From the NCBI GenBank assembly GCA_041685075.1, contig JAWLGN010000028.1, positions 1 through 30,778 on the forward strand: a DNA stretch of 30,778 bases, read 5' to 3'. Under the pieces are notes generated by a model. That model saw only the letters and a list, made by a program, of their open reading frames with translations. It searched no databases and had not been told where the DNA came from. The stretch is from JAMCRM01 sp041685075 (GTDB lineage: Bacteria; Acidobacteriota; Terriglobia; Bryobacterales; Bryobacteraceae). Each line of letters opens with the position of its first letter. Position 1 is the first letter of the stretch. Position numbers and translations under genes: made by a program. Positions 23,294 through 30,778 of this stretch are shown here, one piece after another.

Positions 23294-24144
23294 GGCGGCG
23301 TCTCCATAGGCGGGTCGAGCAAGGGGGACGGCTGCCGGCGAACGGGCGCTTTGAGGAGAAAAACCAACAGCGCCACCAGCACCCCGCTGGTCAGGATACT
23401 GCCTTCCGGGCCGTATTCGCCGCCGCTCCACAGGGAACCGGCGGCCCACTCCATGGCGTAACCCGTCACTCCTATTTTAAGCCCGCTGACCGGCACGCCA
23501 AAGAACGGTAGCGTAATGTTCCAGCCGAAGTGCAGGCCGATGGGGAGCCAAAGGTCACGGCTGCGCAGGTAGGCGATGCCGAAGAGGACGCCGAAGCCGG
23601 CGGTATTGGCGAGTCCGAGTACCGTAGCGTTGGGGTTGCCGGCGTGCAACAGGGCGAAGACGATGGCCACCGGCAGGATGGTGCCGGCGTAGCCCAGGGT
23701 GCGAAGCAGCACCTGAAAGCCGTAGCCGCGCAGGAGGATCTCTTCTCCGGCGGCGCCGAAAAAGAGCAGGATGGCGACGAAAGCGATGGAGCCGAAGTGC
23801 GCTTCGGCTCCGGGCGCGGGGCGTAGCGCGGCCACCCCCGCCAGCAGCGGCGGGGCCAGCACCAGCGACGCGGCGCCGGCGCCTCCCAGCAAACCCCAGC
23901 CGAGGTTGACTATGGAGGCGTCGTTCCAGTGCATCCCGATATCGGCCAGCGGGCGGCCTTCGTAGATCCGCATGGAAAGCCAGTTGGCGAAACAGGCGGC
24001 CAGCAGGCCGGTGGCGGTGATGCCGGCCAGGTAATCGCCCAGCCAGAAGAGCAGGGGGCCGAGCACGAAGGCTGCCGCGGCGTACAGGAAGACGTAGAGC
24101 AGCACCTGGAGGACGGTGCGGAGCGGATCGGTGCGGCCCGGCAT
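23248..24144 (-). CDS. CPBP-family intramembrane glutamic protease
   Basis: 298 residues with about eight hydrophobic helices. It has the CPBP (Abi/CAAX) signature: EEILLRG with Glu134, Glu135 and Arg139; LLHAGN with His167; and HFGWN with His205 and Asn209. These form the catalytic motif of Rce1-type proteases, which cleave within the membrane. The cytoplasmic C-terminal tail is Pro-rich (SPLLDPPMETPPCEPASP) and its last 46 bases overlap the next gene, so the tail may be partly a product of that overlap. The start is 6 bases after the stop of the second GHMP kinase. The substrate is unknown; it may process the following exported protein, which is inference from context. Confidence 0.9.
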   Translation of the reverse strand: MPGRTDPLRTVLQVLLYVFLYAAAAFVLGPLLFWLGDYLAGITATGLLAACFANWLSMRIYEGRPLADIGMHWNDASIVNLGWGLLGGAGAASLVLAPPLLAGVAALRPAPGAEAHFGSIAFVAILLFFGAAGEEILLRGYGFQVLLRTLGYAGTILPVAIVFALLHAGNPNATVLGLANTAGFGVLFGIAYLRSRDLWLPIGLHFGWNITLPFFGVPVSGLKIGVTGYAMEWAAGSLWSGGEYGPEGSILTSGVLVALLVFLLKAPVRRQPSPLLDPPMETPPCEPASPPPPSPLSP

Positions 24145-24150
24145 GTCGCG

Positions 24151-25158
24151 CTACGTTTCTACTGTAACGCGAACGCCGCGATTGGCCACCCGGACGGGCA
24201 GCACCTGGGCGCCCTGGCGCTCGATGGCGGCCGCGACCGCGTCCTTGGCGCCGGGTTCCACCAGGAAGACCACGCAGCCTCCGCCGCCTGCGCCGCAGAC
24301 CTTAGCCGCCACGGCTCCGGCGCGGCGGGTGACCGTAACGAGCCGGTCGATGAGGGGAGTGGAGATGCCGGGGGCGTTCCTGCGACGGTGGCTCCACTCC
24401 TCGCGCAGCAGCCGCGCCGCGGCGTCCCAGTCGGAACGCTCGAGCGCGCAGCGCATCTGGTGGGCGATGTGGGCGATCTGGGCGAAGTTGCGGAAGACCT
24501 TGCGGTCGCCGTCGATGTGGGCCTTGGTGACTTCCCAGTTGTTAATGCCGGAGTTGCGGGGCTCGCCGGTATAGGCGAGGACGAAGCGGCGGTTGAGTTC
24601 GGCGGCGTCAACGGGGAGGCAGCGGCGCAGGATCCCCGCTTCGGTGAGTTCCAGGGCGGCGATGCCGCCGTAGAGCGCGGGGTAGTAGTCCTGGCAGCCT
24701 GTGGGGACGTTGATGATCTGGGCCTCTACGTTCTGGGAGATTTCGCGGATGCGCTCGGGCGGATGGTTGGCTCGGGTAAGACGATTGAGCGCCGAGGAGA
24801 GCGCGATGATCAGGGTGGAGGAGCCGGCGATGCCGCCTCCGGCGGGCGTCTGGGAGTCGGTGTAGAGATCGAATCCCTGGCTCGGGGCGAAGTACCGGAT
24901 TACCCGCGCAGCCAGGGGCAGGCGATAGCGCTTGCGCTCGCGGAGATCGTCGAGGGATGCGAATTCCTCGGTGGCGCGGAGATCCCGGGAGCAGACCGTA
25001 ATGCGGCTGTCGGAGCGGGTTTCGAGCACGCAGCTCTGATAGCGGTCGATGGCGAAGTTTACGGTGACAGCATTGCGGTGGTAGAGGTACAGGGGCCAGA
25101 TGTCGAGAGTGCCGCCGGCAAGGTCCACGCGGCAGGGCGCCTTGGCTGATATTCTCAT
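24151..25158 (-). CDS. Second GHMP-family sugar kinase
   Basis: 335 residues. Motif 1 is AKAPCRVDLAGGTLDIW, motif 2 TPAGGGIAGSSTLIIAL (about 104-120) and motif 3 KVCGAGGGGCVVFL near the C-terminus. NVPTGCQDYYPALYGGI corresponds to the QDQ(Y)-type segment of heptose-phosphate-like kinases, but the first motif differs clearly from the kinase at 21406, so the two are old paralogues rather than a recent duplication. The gene leads a minus-strand cluster with the CPBP protease and the BamE-like protein. ATG 25158 lacks a clear Shine-Dalgarno sequence. A TATAGT box on the minus strand at 25208-25213 is a plausible -10. Confidence 0.85.
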   Translation of the reverse strand: MRISAKAPCRVDLAGGTLDIWPLYLYHRNAVTVNFAIDRYQSCVLETRSDSRITVCSRDLRATEEFASLDDLRERKRYRLPLAARVIRYFAPSQGFDLYTDSQTPAGGGIAGSSTLIIALSSALNRLTRANHPPERIREISQNVEAQIINVPTGCQDYYPALYGGIAALELTEAGILRRCLPVDAAELNRRFVLAYTGEPRNSGINNWEVTKAHIDGDRKVFRNFAQIAHIAHQMRCALERSDWDAAARLLREEWSHRRRNAPGISTPLIDRLVTVTRRAGAVAAKVCGAGGGGCVVFLVEPGAKDAVAAAIERQGAQVLPVRVANRGVRVTVET

Positions 25159-25207
25159 AGGGTAATCCGGTGTGACTCGCGGTGCAGTGGGCGAGGCCGA
25201 AAAGTCT

Positions 25208-25213
25208 ACTATA
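25208..25213 (-). promoter_or_regulatory. -10-like box TATAGT for the GHMP-CPBP-BamE-like cluster
   Basis: TATAGT on the minus strand lies about 50 bases before the kinase start. The overlapping plus-strand sequence TACTAT could serve the divergent hydrolase gene. No good -35 box is seen for either. Confidence 0.3.
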
Positions 25214-25272
25214 CATCGAGTACAGGCTTCGGCTCTGCAACCGCTGCAGATTGTGTAGCGTCAAGTGAGTAG

Positions 25273-26199
25273 ATGAGGCGGAGAACCCTGCTGGGGGGTG
25301 TTGGGGTAGCCGGTCTGGCCGGGCTCGGAACCATGGCATACCGCGCGGCGCCCCGATTCTGGAGACAGTTTGCGGAGGAGTGGAGCCGGCCGATTCTGGA
25401 GCCGCAGCACCGGCCGGATCTGCGCGCGTGGCCGGACCGCGGGCTCTTCGCGGCCTGGATCGGGCACGCCACGGTGCTGCTGAAGGTGGACGGTTTTACG
25501 ATCCTGACCGATCCGGTTTTCAGCGACCGAGTGGGGCTGAGCCTGGGACCCCTGACCCTGGGGCTGAAGCGCCTGGTGGCGCCGCCGCTCGAGGTGCGGG
25601 AGTTGCCGAAGATCGACCTGCTGCTGGTCTCCCACGCCCACATGGATCACCTGGACATCCCTTCGCTGCGGGCGCTGGAGAGCAGCCACACTACCGTGGC
25701 GACGGCGCACGAGACCGGCGACCTTTTCCGCCCGGACCGCTACGGACGCTTTCACGAGCTGCGCTGGGGCGAGCGGCTGCGGGTTGGGCCGGCCACCGTG
25801 CGCGCTTTCGAGGTGAACCACTGGGGCGCCCGCATGCGGCGGGATACGCATCGCGGCTACAACGGCTACACTATCGAGGCGGGGCCGTGGCGCATTCTCT
25901 TCGGCGGCGATACGGCCGCCTGCCGGCTGTTCCGGAAGGTGAGGCAGGCCAAACCGTACCAGCTCGCCATTATGCCGGTGGGGGCGTACAACCCGTGGAT
26001 CCGGTATCACTGCACGCCGGAACAGGCGCTCACGATGGCCAACGACGCGGGCGCCGAGTTCATCCTGCCGGTGCATCACCGAACCTTTCAACTCAGCAAC
26101 GAACCCCTGACAGAACCCATTGAGCGGCTCTACCAGGCCGCTGGGAACGATGCGCACCGCGTGGCGGTGGAGCAGATCGGGCAGACGTTCCAGGTGTAG
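25273..26199 (+). CDS. Tat-exported MBL-fold hydrolase, NAPE-PLD/RomA-like
   Basis: 308 residues. A twin-arginine signal (MRRRTLLGGVGVAGLAGLGT) suggests export of a folded, metal-loaded enzyme. The metal site is SHAHMDHLD (His121, His123, Asp125, His126), followed by VNHWG, LFGGDTA and a late PVHH. The preceding WIGHATVLLKVDG and LTDPVFSDR belong to the NAPE-PLD/RomA (lactamase_B_2) branch, whose eukaryotic members hydrolyse N-acyl phosphatidylethanolamine. The bacterial substrate is uncertain. It is divergent from the GHMP kinase cluster. AAGTGAG before the ATG is a weak Shine-Dalgarno sequence. Confidence 0.92.
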   Translation: MRRRTLLGGVGVAGLAGLGTMAYRAAPRFWRQFAEEWSRPILEPQHRPDLRAWPDRGLFAAWIGHATVLLKVDGFTILTDPVFSDRVGLSLGPLTLGLKRLVAPPLEVRELPKIDLLLVSHAHMDHLDIPSLRALESSHTTVATAHETGDLFRPDRYGRFHELRWGERLRVGPATVRAFEVNHWGARMRRDTHRGYNGYTIEAGPWRILFGGDTAACRLFRKVRQAKPYQLAIMPVGAYNPWIRYHCTPEQALTMANDAGAEFILPVHHRTFQLSNEPLTEPIERLYQAAGNDAHRVAVEQIGQTFQV

Positions 26200-26252
26200 C
26201 GGGAAGGGCCGTTTATCGGCCAGCTTGTGGGTAGTCCCGCCCGCGGTGGTGC

Positions 26253-26280
26253 TTGCCCGTACAGGCGGGACCGTGATAAT
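26253..26280 (+). promoter_or_regulatory. Candidate sigma70 promoter TTGCCC-N16-GATAAT
   Basis: TTGCCC (26253-26258) and GATAAT (26275-26280) are spaced by 16 bases. This is one of the better two-box promoters in the window. It points at the small open frame at 26392 and then pcrA. Confidence 0.45.
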
Positions 26281-26391
26281 ATCGGCAGAGTTTCAAAAAT
26301 ACTGACCGGCACAAGTTCCAACGCTGAGTTCCTCCTGTTTTATCCGCTGCGGCCGCCCACGGTCCACGTGCCCCAAAAAGGCGAAATCGAT

Positions 26392-26508
26392 TTGACAAAC
26401 CCGGATCTGATCATGCTTGCGGTTCTGCTGTTCGCGATTCTGGCCGCGCTGCTTGCGCCGCCCGGACCCGGCTCGCCGCTCCAGGAGCGCGTGCAGGACC
26501 CTCAATAA
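26392..26508 (+). CDS. Possible 38-residue membrane peptide
   Basis: From a TTG at 26392 the frame encodes a short N-terminus (TNPDLI), one strong hydrophobic helix (MLAVLLFAILAALLA) and a Pro/Gly/polar tail (PPGPGSPLQERVQDPQ). AAAGGCG about 9 bases upstream could be a Shine-Dalgarno sequence, and a promoter lies about 110 bases upstream. The frame is open further upstream, but there the composition looks non-coding. There is no family match. Bases 26392-26397 also read TTGACA, so this may be only a chance -35 box and a hydrophobic shadow. Confidence 0.4.
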   Translation: MTNPDLIMLAVLLFAILAALLAPPGPGSPLQERVQDPQ

Positions 26509-26589
26509 CACCGTCGTGCGTCGCACCCAGCGCGCACCGGACGGAAGGCGGCGGCGACCCCGAATCCCGGTGGCGTAAACGGTTCGTGC

Positions 26590-26595
26590 TAAGAT
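26590..26595 (+). promoter_or_regulatory. Extended -10 box (TGC TAAGAT) before pcrA
   Basis: TGC plus TAAGAT ends 19 bases before the ATG at 26615. The intervening sequence is pyrimidine-rich and has no Shine-Dalgarno sequence. Confidence 0.45.
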
Positions 26596-26614
26596 CGGTA
26601 TTGTCCCCGTTTAC

Positions 26615-28960
26615 ATGGAGTTTCTCGAGGGTCTAAATCCCCAGCAACGCGAAGCCGTCCGCCACACCGAGGGACCGTTATTGATCCTGGCCGGCGCGGG
26701 AAGCGGCAAGACGCGCGTCATTACCCACAGGGTTGCGCACATCATCAGTGCGCGGCGGACGCCCCCGTCTGCCATTCTGGCGGTTACGTTCACCAACAAA
26801 GCCGCCGGAGAGATGCGGGAGCGCGTGGCCGCGCTGCTGGAAGGGCGGGAACTCTCTTCCCCGCCCCGCATTTCGACCTTCCACTCGTTTTGCGTGCGGC
26901 TGCTGCGCAGCGACGGCGATCCGCTGGCCGAAATCCGCCGGGGCTTCACGCGCCGCTTCAGCATCTACGACGAAGACGACCAGCTTGCCATCGTCAAGGC
27001 CACCTACCGCAACCTGGGACTGGACGAGAAGGAGTTCATGCAGTACCGGGCGGCGCTCTCGCGCATCAGCAGCGCCAAGAACCGCAACCAGGGCCCGGAG
27101 GAGTTCTACAAAGCCGCCACCGATCCGAAAACCACGCGGCTGGCCGTAGTCTACGAGCAGTACGAGAACGCGCTGCGCGCCGCCAACGCCCTGGACTTCG
27201 ACGACCTGCTGCTGGAGAGCGTGCGGCTGCTGCGCCACGACCAGGCCACCCGGGAAGCCTGGAACCGCCGCCTGGCCTACGTCATGATCGACGAGTACCA
27301 GGACACCAACCGCAGCCAGTACGAGCTGATGCGGCTGCTTTCGCAGTCGCACTCGAACGTCTGCGTGGTGGGGGACGAGGACCAGTCCATCTATAGCTGG
27401 CGCGGCGCGGACATCCGCAACATTCTGGATTTCGAGCGCGATTTCCCGAACGCCAAGATCATCCGGCTGGAGCAGAATTACCGCTCGACGAAGAACATCC
27501 TGGCGGCCGCCGGCGCGGTGGTGGAGAACAACAAGGAGCGCAAGGGCAAGAAGCTCTGGACCGAGGCGGAAGCCGGGCGGCTGCCTGCCATCTACGCCGC
27601 GCACGATGCCGAGAACGAAGCGCTGTTCATCGCCGATTCCATCGAGAAGGTGTTGGCCGAGGACCCGAACGGGCGCGTGGCGGTGCTCTACCGCACCAAC
27701 GCGCAGTCGCGCCAGATCGAGGAGGCGCTGCGGCGCTACGGCCGGCGCTACATGGTGGTGGGGGGCTTCAGCTTCTACCAGCGGGCGGAGATCAAGGACG
27801 TGCTGGCGTACCTGAAGCTCTCGGTGGCCAACCAGGATTCGGCCAGCCTGCTGCGGGTGATCAACACGCCGGCGCGGGGGATCGGGAAGACCACCGTCGA
27901 GCAGGTGGAACGCTTCGCGCACCAGCACGGGCTGTGCCCCTGGGACGCTATCGGACGGATGATCGACGACCAGCAGTTCGCGGCGCGGGCGCAATCGGCG
28001 CTGGTGGGTTTCCGCAACCTGGTGCAGGACATTACCCTGGCCACCATGTCGCGCAGCGTGGACCAGGCCATCCTGTTCATCCTGGAGCGCACCGGGTACA
28101 AGAAGATGCTGGAGCAGGAGAGCACGCCGGAAGCGCAGGCGCGCATCGAGAACCTGGGGGAGCTGGTGAACGCCGCCGCCGAAGCCGCCGAGCGTGGCGA
28201 AACGGCCGCGGAGTTCCTGGACCACGCCGCCCTGGTCTCCGACGCCGACGCCTACGACGAGCGCGCGCAGGTCTGCCTGCTGACCCTGCACAACGCCAAG
28301 GGGCTGGAGTTCCCCTACGTCTTCCTGGCGGGCATGGAAGAGGGGCTGTTCCCGCATAGCCGGTCGATCGGGACCTCGGAGGCGGCGCTCGAAGAGGAGC
28401 GGCGCCTGTGCTACGTGGGGATGACGCGGGCCGAGAAGCGCCTGTTCCTGAGCTGGGCGCGCTGGCGGAGGCGCTACGGCGGCGGGGAGCAGGAGCGCTC
28501 GATTCCCTCGCGGTTCCTGAGCGAAATTCCGGAGCACCTGGTGGAGCGGCTGGGCGAAGACGATTCGGTGCCGCAGGTGGAACTGTTTGCCGAGCGGTGG
28601 GAGGTGCGGCAAGCCGCGCGCCGCAATACGTTCACCGGGAAGACGTACAATTCGCTGGAAAACATCTCGCAGTTCTTCTCCGATCGGGGCATCCCGTTCG
28701 AGGGGCCTGGCGCGTCCAAGGCGGCTGCTCCGCCTCCGGTGATGCCGGCGCCCCCGGCGCGTTCCAAGCCGCTGCCCAAGGCGCCGCCGGCACAGCCGCG
28801 CAGGATCCGGGCCGGAATGATGGTGGAGCATCCCACCTATGGCACCGGAATGGTGCTGCGGCGCGAGGGGGAGGGCGATAATGCTAAGATCACGGTTAGC
28901 TTTCCTCGTCACGGGTTGAAGAAACTGGTCGAGAAATACGCCAAATTGAAACGAAGCTGA
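26615..28960 (+). CDS. pcrA: UvrD/PcrA-type superfamily 1A DNA helicase
   Basis: 781 residues. LNPQQREAV is the Q-motif. Walker A is AGAGSGKT with Lys32. Motif II is VMIDEYQDTN (Asp226, Glu227), motif III VVGDEDQSIYSWRGAD, motif IV LEQNYRST, motif V LLTLHNAKGLEFPYVFLAGMEEG and motif VI CYVGMTRAEKRL. The 1A, 1B, 2A and 2B order is complete. After a Pro/Ala linker (about 715-735), the C-terminal segment VEHPTYGTGMVL with ITVSFPRHGLKKL is the Tudor-like domain that in PcrA binds RNA polymerase. The 3'-5' helicase acts in repair and replication-transcription conflicts. The stop overlaps the next small gene by one base (TGATG). Confidence 0.97.
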   Translation: MEFLEGLNPQQREAVRHTEGPLLILAGAGSGKTRVITHRVAHIISARRTPPSAILAVTFTNKAAGEMRERVAALLEGRELSSPPRISTFHSFCVRLLRSDGDPLAEIRRGFTRRFSIYDEDDQLAIVKATYRNLGLDEKEFMQYRAALSRISSAKNRNQGPEEFYKAATDPKTTRLAVVYEQYENALRAANALDFDDLLLESVRLLRHDQATREAWNRRLAYVMIDEYQDTNRSQYELMRLLSQSHSNVCVVGDEDQSIYSWRGADIRNILDFERDFPNAKIIRLEQNYRSTKNILAAAGAVVENNKERKGKKLWTEAEAGRLPAIYAAHDAENEALFIADSIEKVLAEDPNGRVAVLYRTNAQSRQIEEALRRYGRRYMVVGGFSFYQRAEIKDVLAYLKLSVANQDSASLLRVINTPARGIGKTTVEQVERFAHQHGLCPWDAIGRMIDDQQFAARAQSALVGFRNLVQDITLATMSRSVDQAILFILERTGYKKMLEQESTPEAQARIENLGELVNAAAEAAERGETAAEFLDHAALVSDADAYDERAQVCLLTLHNAKGLEFPYVFLAGMEEGLFPHSRSIGTSEAALEEERRLCYVGMTRAEKRLFLSWARWRRRYGGGEQERSIPSRFLSEIPEHLVERLGEDDSVPQVELFAERWEVRQAARRNTFTGKTYNSLENISQFFSDRGIPFEGPGASKAAAPPPVMPAPPARSKPLPKAPPAQPRRIRAGMMVEHPTYGTGMVLRREGEGDNAKITVSFPRHGLKKLVEKYAKLKRS

Positions 28961-29118
28961 TGAACACGAAGCACATCACCGACAAAGCAGAACGCAAAGA
29001 AGCCAAGCGCACGGCACGCAAGAAAGCCGCGCCCAAGGCCAAACGCCCTGCCGGCGTGGCGCGCGGATCGATGAAGCGCAAGATCCGGAAGATGGCCAAG
29101 GGCCAGCGCAAGCGGTAA
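28960..29118 (+). CDS. 52-residue Lys/Arg-rich basic protein coupled to pcrA
   Basis: The ATG shares one base with the TGA of pcrA (TGATG), which favours coupled translation. The product is MNTKHITDKAERKEAKRTAR followed by a Lys/Ala/Pro stretch and MKRKIRKMAKGQRKR at the end. About 40% of residues are Lys or Arg, and the sequence looks helical or disordered, with no hydrophobic core. This is typical of small nucleic-acid-binding proteins. It is not a ribosomal protein that I recognise. The frame ends at TAA (29116-29118). A hairpin follows before the permease gene. The codon usage is high-GC and similar to its neighbours, which supports a real gene. Confidence 0.6.
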   Translation: MNTKHITDKAERKEAKRTARKKAAPKAKRPAGVARGSMKRKIRKMAKGQRKR

Positions 29119-29134
29119 CCACTTTCCCGCCGCC

Positions 29135-29161
29135 GGGGAACGCGGCGCGGCTTCGTTCCCC
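29135..29161 (+). other. Strong hairpin between the basic protein gene and the permease
   Basis: GGGGAACG (29135-29142) pairs perfectly with CGTTCCCC (29154-29161) around an 11-base loop. No T-run follows. It ends 21 bases before the permease start and may be a transcript 3' end or a translation control element. Confidence 0.45.
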
Positions 29162-29182
29162 AGCGGCTGACGGCCTTCCCCG

Positions 29183-30685
29183 TTGAGTCTCTTCCGCACA
29201 AAGAGCATCGACGCGTTGATCGCGGCCTCCGAGGCCCCCGACAAACGGCTGCGCCGAACCCTGGGGCCGTGGAGCCTGACGGCGATCGGCATCGGTGCGG
29301 TGATCGGTTCCGGCATCTTTATCCTCACCGGAACGGCGGCGGCGGGCGAGACCCTCAGCTACCACTCCATCCTGCACGCTCCGGTGCTCGACCTGCTGCG
29401 GCACGGGCCGGATGCGGTGTCCACGATCGGCCGTCCCGGCGCGGGTCCGGGGATCGCGCTATCGTTCCTGCTGACCGCGCTGGCCTGCAGTTTCGCCGCC
29501 CTGTGTTTCGCGGAACTGGCGGCCATGATTCCGGTGGCGGGCAGCGCCTACACCTATAGCTATGCCACGCTGGGCGAGATTGTGGCGTGGATCATCGGGT
29601 GGGACCTCATCCTGGAGTACGCGGTCTCGAACATGGCCGTGGCGGTGGGGTTCTCGGCGTACCTGAACGATATCCTGGAGACGCTGTTCGGGGTGCACCT
29701 GCCGGCGCAATTGGCCGGGCCGATGATCGCGGGCGGGCGGTTCACCGGCGCGTGGTTTAACCTGCCGGCGCTGGTGGTGCTGGTGGTGCTGACGTGGATC
29801 CTGGTGCGCGGCGTGCGGGAGAGCGCGCGCACGAACAACGTGATGGTGCTGATCAAGGTGGCGGCCATCCTGCTATTCATCTTCGGCGCGGCACGGGCGG
29901 TGGATCCCGCCAACTGGCGCCCGTTCCTGCCGAACGGCTTTTCGGGCGTGATGACCGGCGCGGCCATCGTCTTCTTCACCTACATCGGGTTCGATTCGGT
30001 TTCGACGGCGGCGGAGGAGTGCCGGCGCCCGCAGCGAGACCTGCCGGTGGGGATCATCGCCACGTTGGTGATGTGCGCACTGCTGTATGTGTCGGTGGCG
30101 CTGGTGCTGACGGGCGTGGCGAACTGGCGTACGCTGGACAACGCCGCGCCGGTGGTGAACGCGCTGCGCGAGCTGGGCATGGACAATATCCGCGGGCTGG
30201 TCGGGGTGGGGGCGCTGTTGGGGATGGTCTCCTCGCTGCTGGTGTTTCAGTACGGGCAGGCGCGGATCTGGTTTGCGATGTCGCGCGACGGCCTGCTGCC
30301 GGCAGCATTCAGCCGGGTCCACCCGGTGCATAAAACCCCGCATGTGAGCACGTGGGTGGCGGGCCTGGTGGTGGGGATTCCGGCGGGAGTGTGGGACATC
30401 GGCACCTTCGCGGACCTGGCGAATATCGGGACGCTGTTCGCGTTTATCGTGGTATCGGTCGGGGTGCTGGTGTTGCGCAAGACGCAACCGGACCGGCCGC
30501 GCGGTTTCCGGGTGCCGGGCGCGCCGTGGCTGCCGCTGCTCTCGATTGTCTGCTGCCTGCTGCTGATGCTGGCGCTGCCGCTGGAGACCTGGCTGCGTTT
30601 CCTGGTGTGGCTGCTGGTGGGACTCGCCATCTACTTCCCCTTCAGCCGCCGCCACAGCCTGCTGGCCGCCCGCGGGGAACGATAG
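29183..30685 (+). CDS. APC-family amino acid permease (CAT-type)
   Basis: 500 residues with about 12-14 hydrophobic segments. The first helix carries GIGAVIGSGIFILTG, the substrate-binding unwound region of APC transporters. FAELAAMIPVAGSAYTYSY and FFTYIGFDSVSTAAEECRRPQRDLP are typical of the cationic amino acid transporter branch. It is expected to be an inner-membrane importer of amino acids; the substrate cannot be predicted safely. The best start is TTG at 29183, giving SLFRTKSIDALIA as the family-like N-terminus; no other start in the frame fits as well. No Shine-Dalgarno sequence is seen, and a strong hairpin lies just upstream, so expression may be controlled. Confidence 0.95.
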   Translation: MSLFRTKSIDALIAASEAPDKRLRRTLGPWSLTAIGIGAVIGSGIFILTGTAAAGETLSYHSILHAPVLDLLRHGPDAVSTIGRPGAGPGIALSFLLTALACSFAALCFAELAAMIPVAGSAYTYSYATLGEIVAWIIGWDLILEYAVSNMAVAVGFSAYLNDILETLFGVHLPAQLAGPMIAGGRFTGAWFNLPALVVLVVLTWILVRGVRESARTNNVMVLIKVAAILLFIFGAARAVDPANWRPFLPNGFSGVMTGAAIVFFTYIGFDSVSTAAEECRRPQRDLPVGIIATLVMCALLYVSVALVLTGVANWRTLDNAAPVVNALRELGMDNIRGLVGVGALLGMVSSLLVFQYGQARIWFAMSRDGLLPAAFSRVHPVHKTPHVSTWVAGLVVGIPAGVWDIGTFADLANIGTLFAFIVVSVGVLVLRKTQPDRPRGFRVPGAPWLPLLSIVCCLLLMLALPLETWLRFLVWLLVGLAIYFPFSRRHSLLAARGER

Positions 30686-30723
30686 GCCGCGCCTCACCGC
30701 TGAAGCCGAGGGGCCCCGGGCGG

Positions 30724-30778
30724 CTACCGGGGAAATGTCAGGGGCCGGACCCAGACATTCCGGAACCGCACGGGGTTG
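30724..30778 (-). CDS. C-terminus of a DUF1080-type protein (partial)
   Basis: The last 17 codons enter from the right edge on the minus strand and read NPVRFRNVWVRPLTFPR, then TAG. The pattern PVRFRN(I/V)W(I/V)RPL is the well-known C-terminal strand of DUF1080 (3-keto-disaccharide hydrolase-type, laminin-G-like) proteins, which are abundant in Acidobacteria and Planctomycetes. Only this end lies in the window, so the call is tentative. It converges on the permease. Confidence 0.6.
   Translation of the reverse strand, partial: NPVRFRNVWVRPLTFPR

Noticed and set aside
26678..28912. 744-codon minus-strand frame opposite pcrA
   Set aside because: It is an antisense shadow of the helicase, and all helicase motifs are on the plus strand.

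Overview
The window is high-GC chromosomal DNA with a housekeeping gene set: rpsO-pnp, rpsA, a PcrA/UvrD helicase, glycogen phosphorylase, cutA and an FtsB-like protein. Between these lie many secreted or membrane proteins of unassigned function, an FG-GAP propeller protein and the end of a DUF1080 protein. Codon use is uniform and I see no rRNA, tRNA, CRISPR array, integrase or transposase. The mix of families (two GHMP sugar kinases, FG-GAP and DUF1080 proteins, an OB-fold/GAF sensor protein, a short Cys-rich zinc-ribbon protein) suggests an Acidobacteriota genome near Bryobacterales/Solibacter. That placement is inference from remembered family distributions, not a search.

Layout. 1-445: 3' end of a probable beta-propeller gene with an apparent frameshift. 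524-991 (-): Cys-rich zinc-ribbon protein. 1393-3936 (-): glgP. About 3999-4560: intergenic GC-rich tandem repeat of about 50-bp units with a 103-bp higher-order period. 4583-9950 (mostly +): small hypothetical protein, secreted metallo-beta-lactamase-fold protein, FtsB-like protein (-), cutA, HAD phosphatase, a large hybrid-kinase-like protein that has lost its phosphotransfer residues, and a secreted hypothetical. 10092-12656: rpsO-pnp, ending at a strong terminator shared with convergent rpsA (12709-14424, -). 14472-17101: NtrB/NtrC-type two-component pair. 17113-17937 (-): stand-alone HsdR-N-like nuclease-fold protein. 18070-21343 (-): tartrate/D-malate-type dehydrogenase followed by an FG-GAP protein. 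21406-22506: GHMP kinase. 22493-25158 (-): second GHMP kinase, CPBP protease and a BamE/SmpA-like exported protein. 25273-26199: Tat-exported NAPE-PLD-like hydrolase. 26392-30685: possible 38-aa membrane peptide, pcrA, a new 52-aa lysine/arginine-rich protein joined to it by TGATG, and an APC-family permease. 30724-30778 (-): C-terminus of a DUF1080 protein.

Themes. Starts are often preceded at very short distance by a -10-like box (TAGAAT, TAGGAT, TAAGAT, TATAAT), several with an upstream TGN. This implies leaderless or nearly leaderless mRNAs for several genes. The most unusual items are the degenerate hybrid histidine kinase (acceptor His, ATP-site residues and receiver Asp all replaced), the two-subtype higher-order repeat beside glgP, and the small basic protein coupled to pcrA. 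I did not find a multi-gene system that I can confidently call new.
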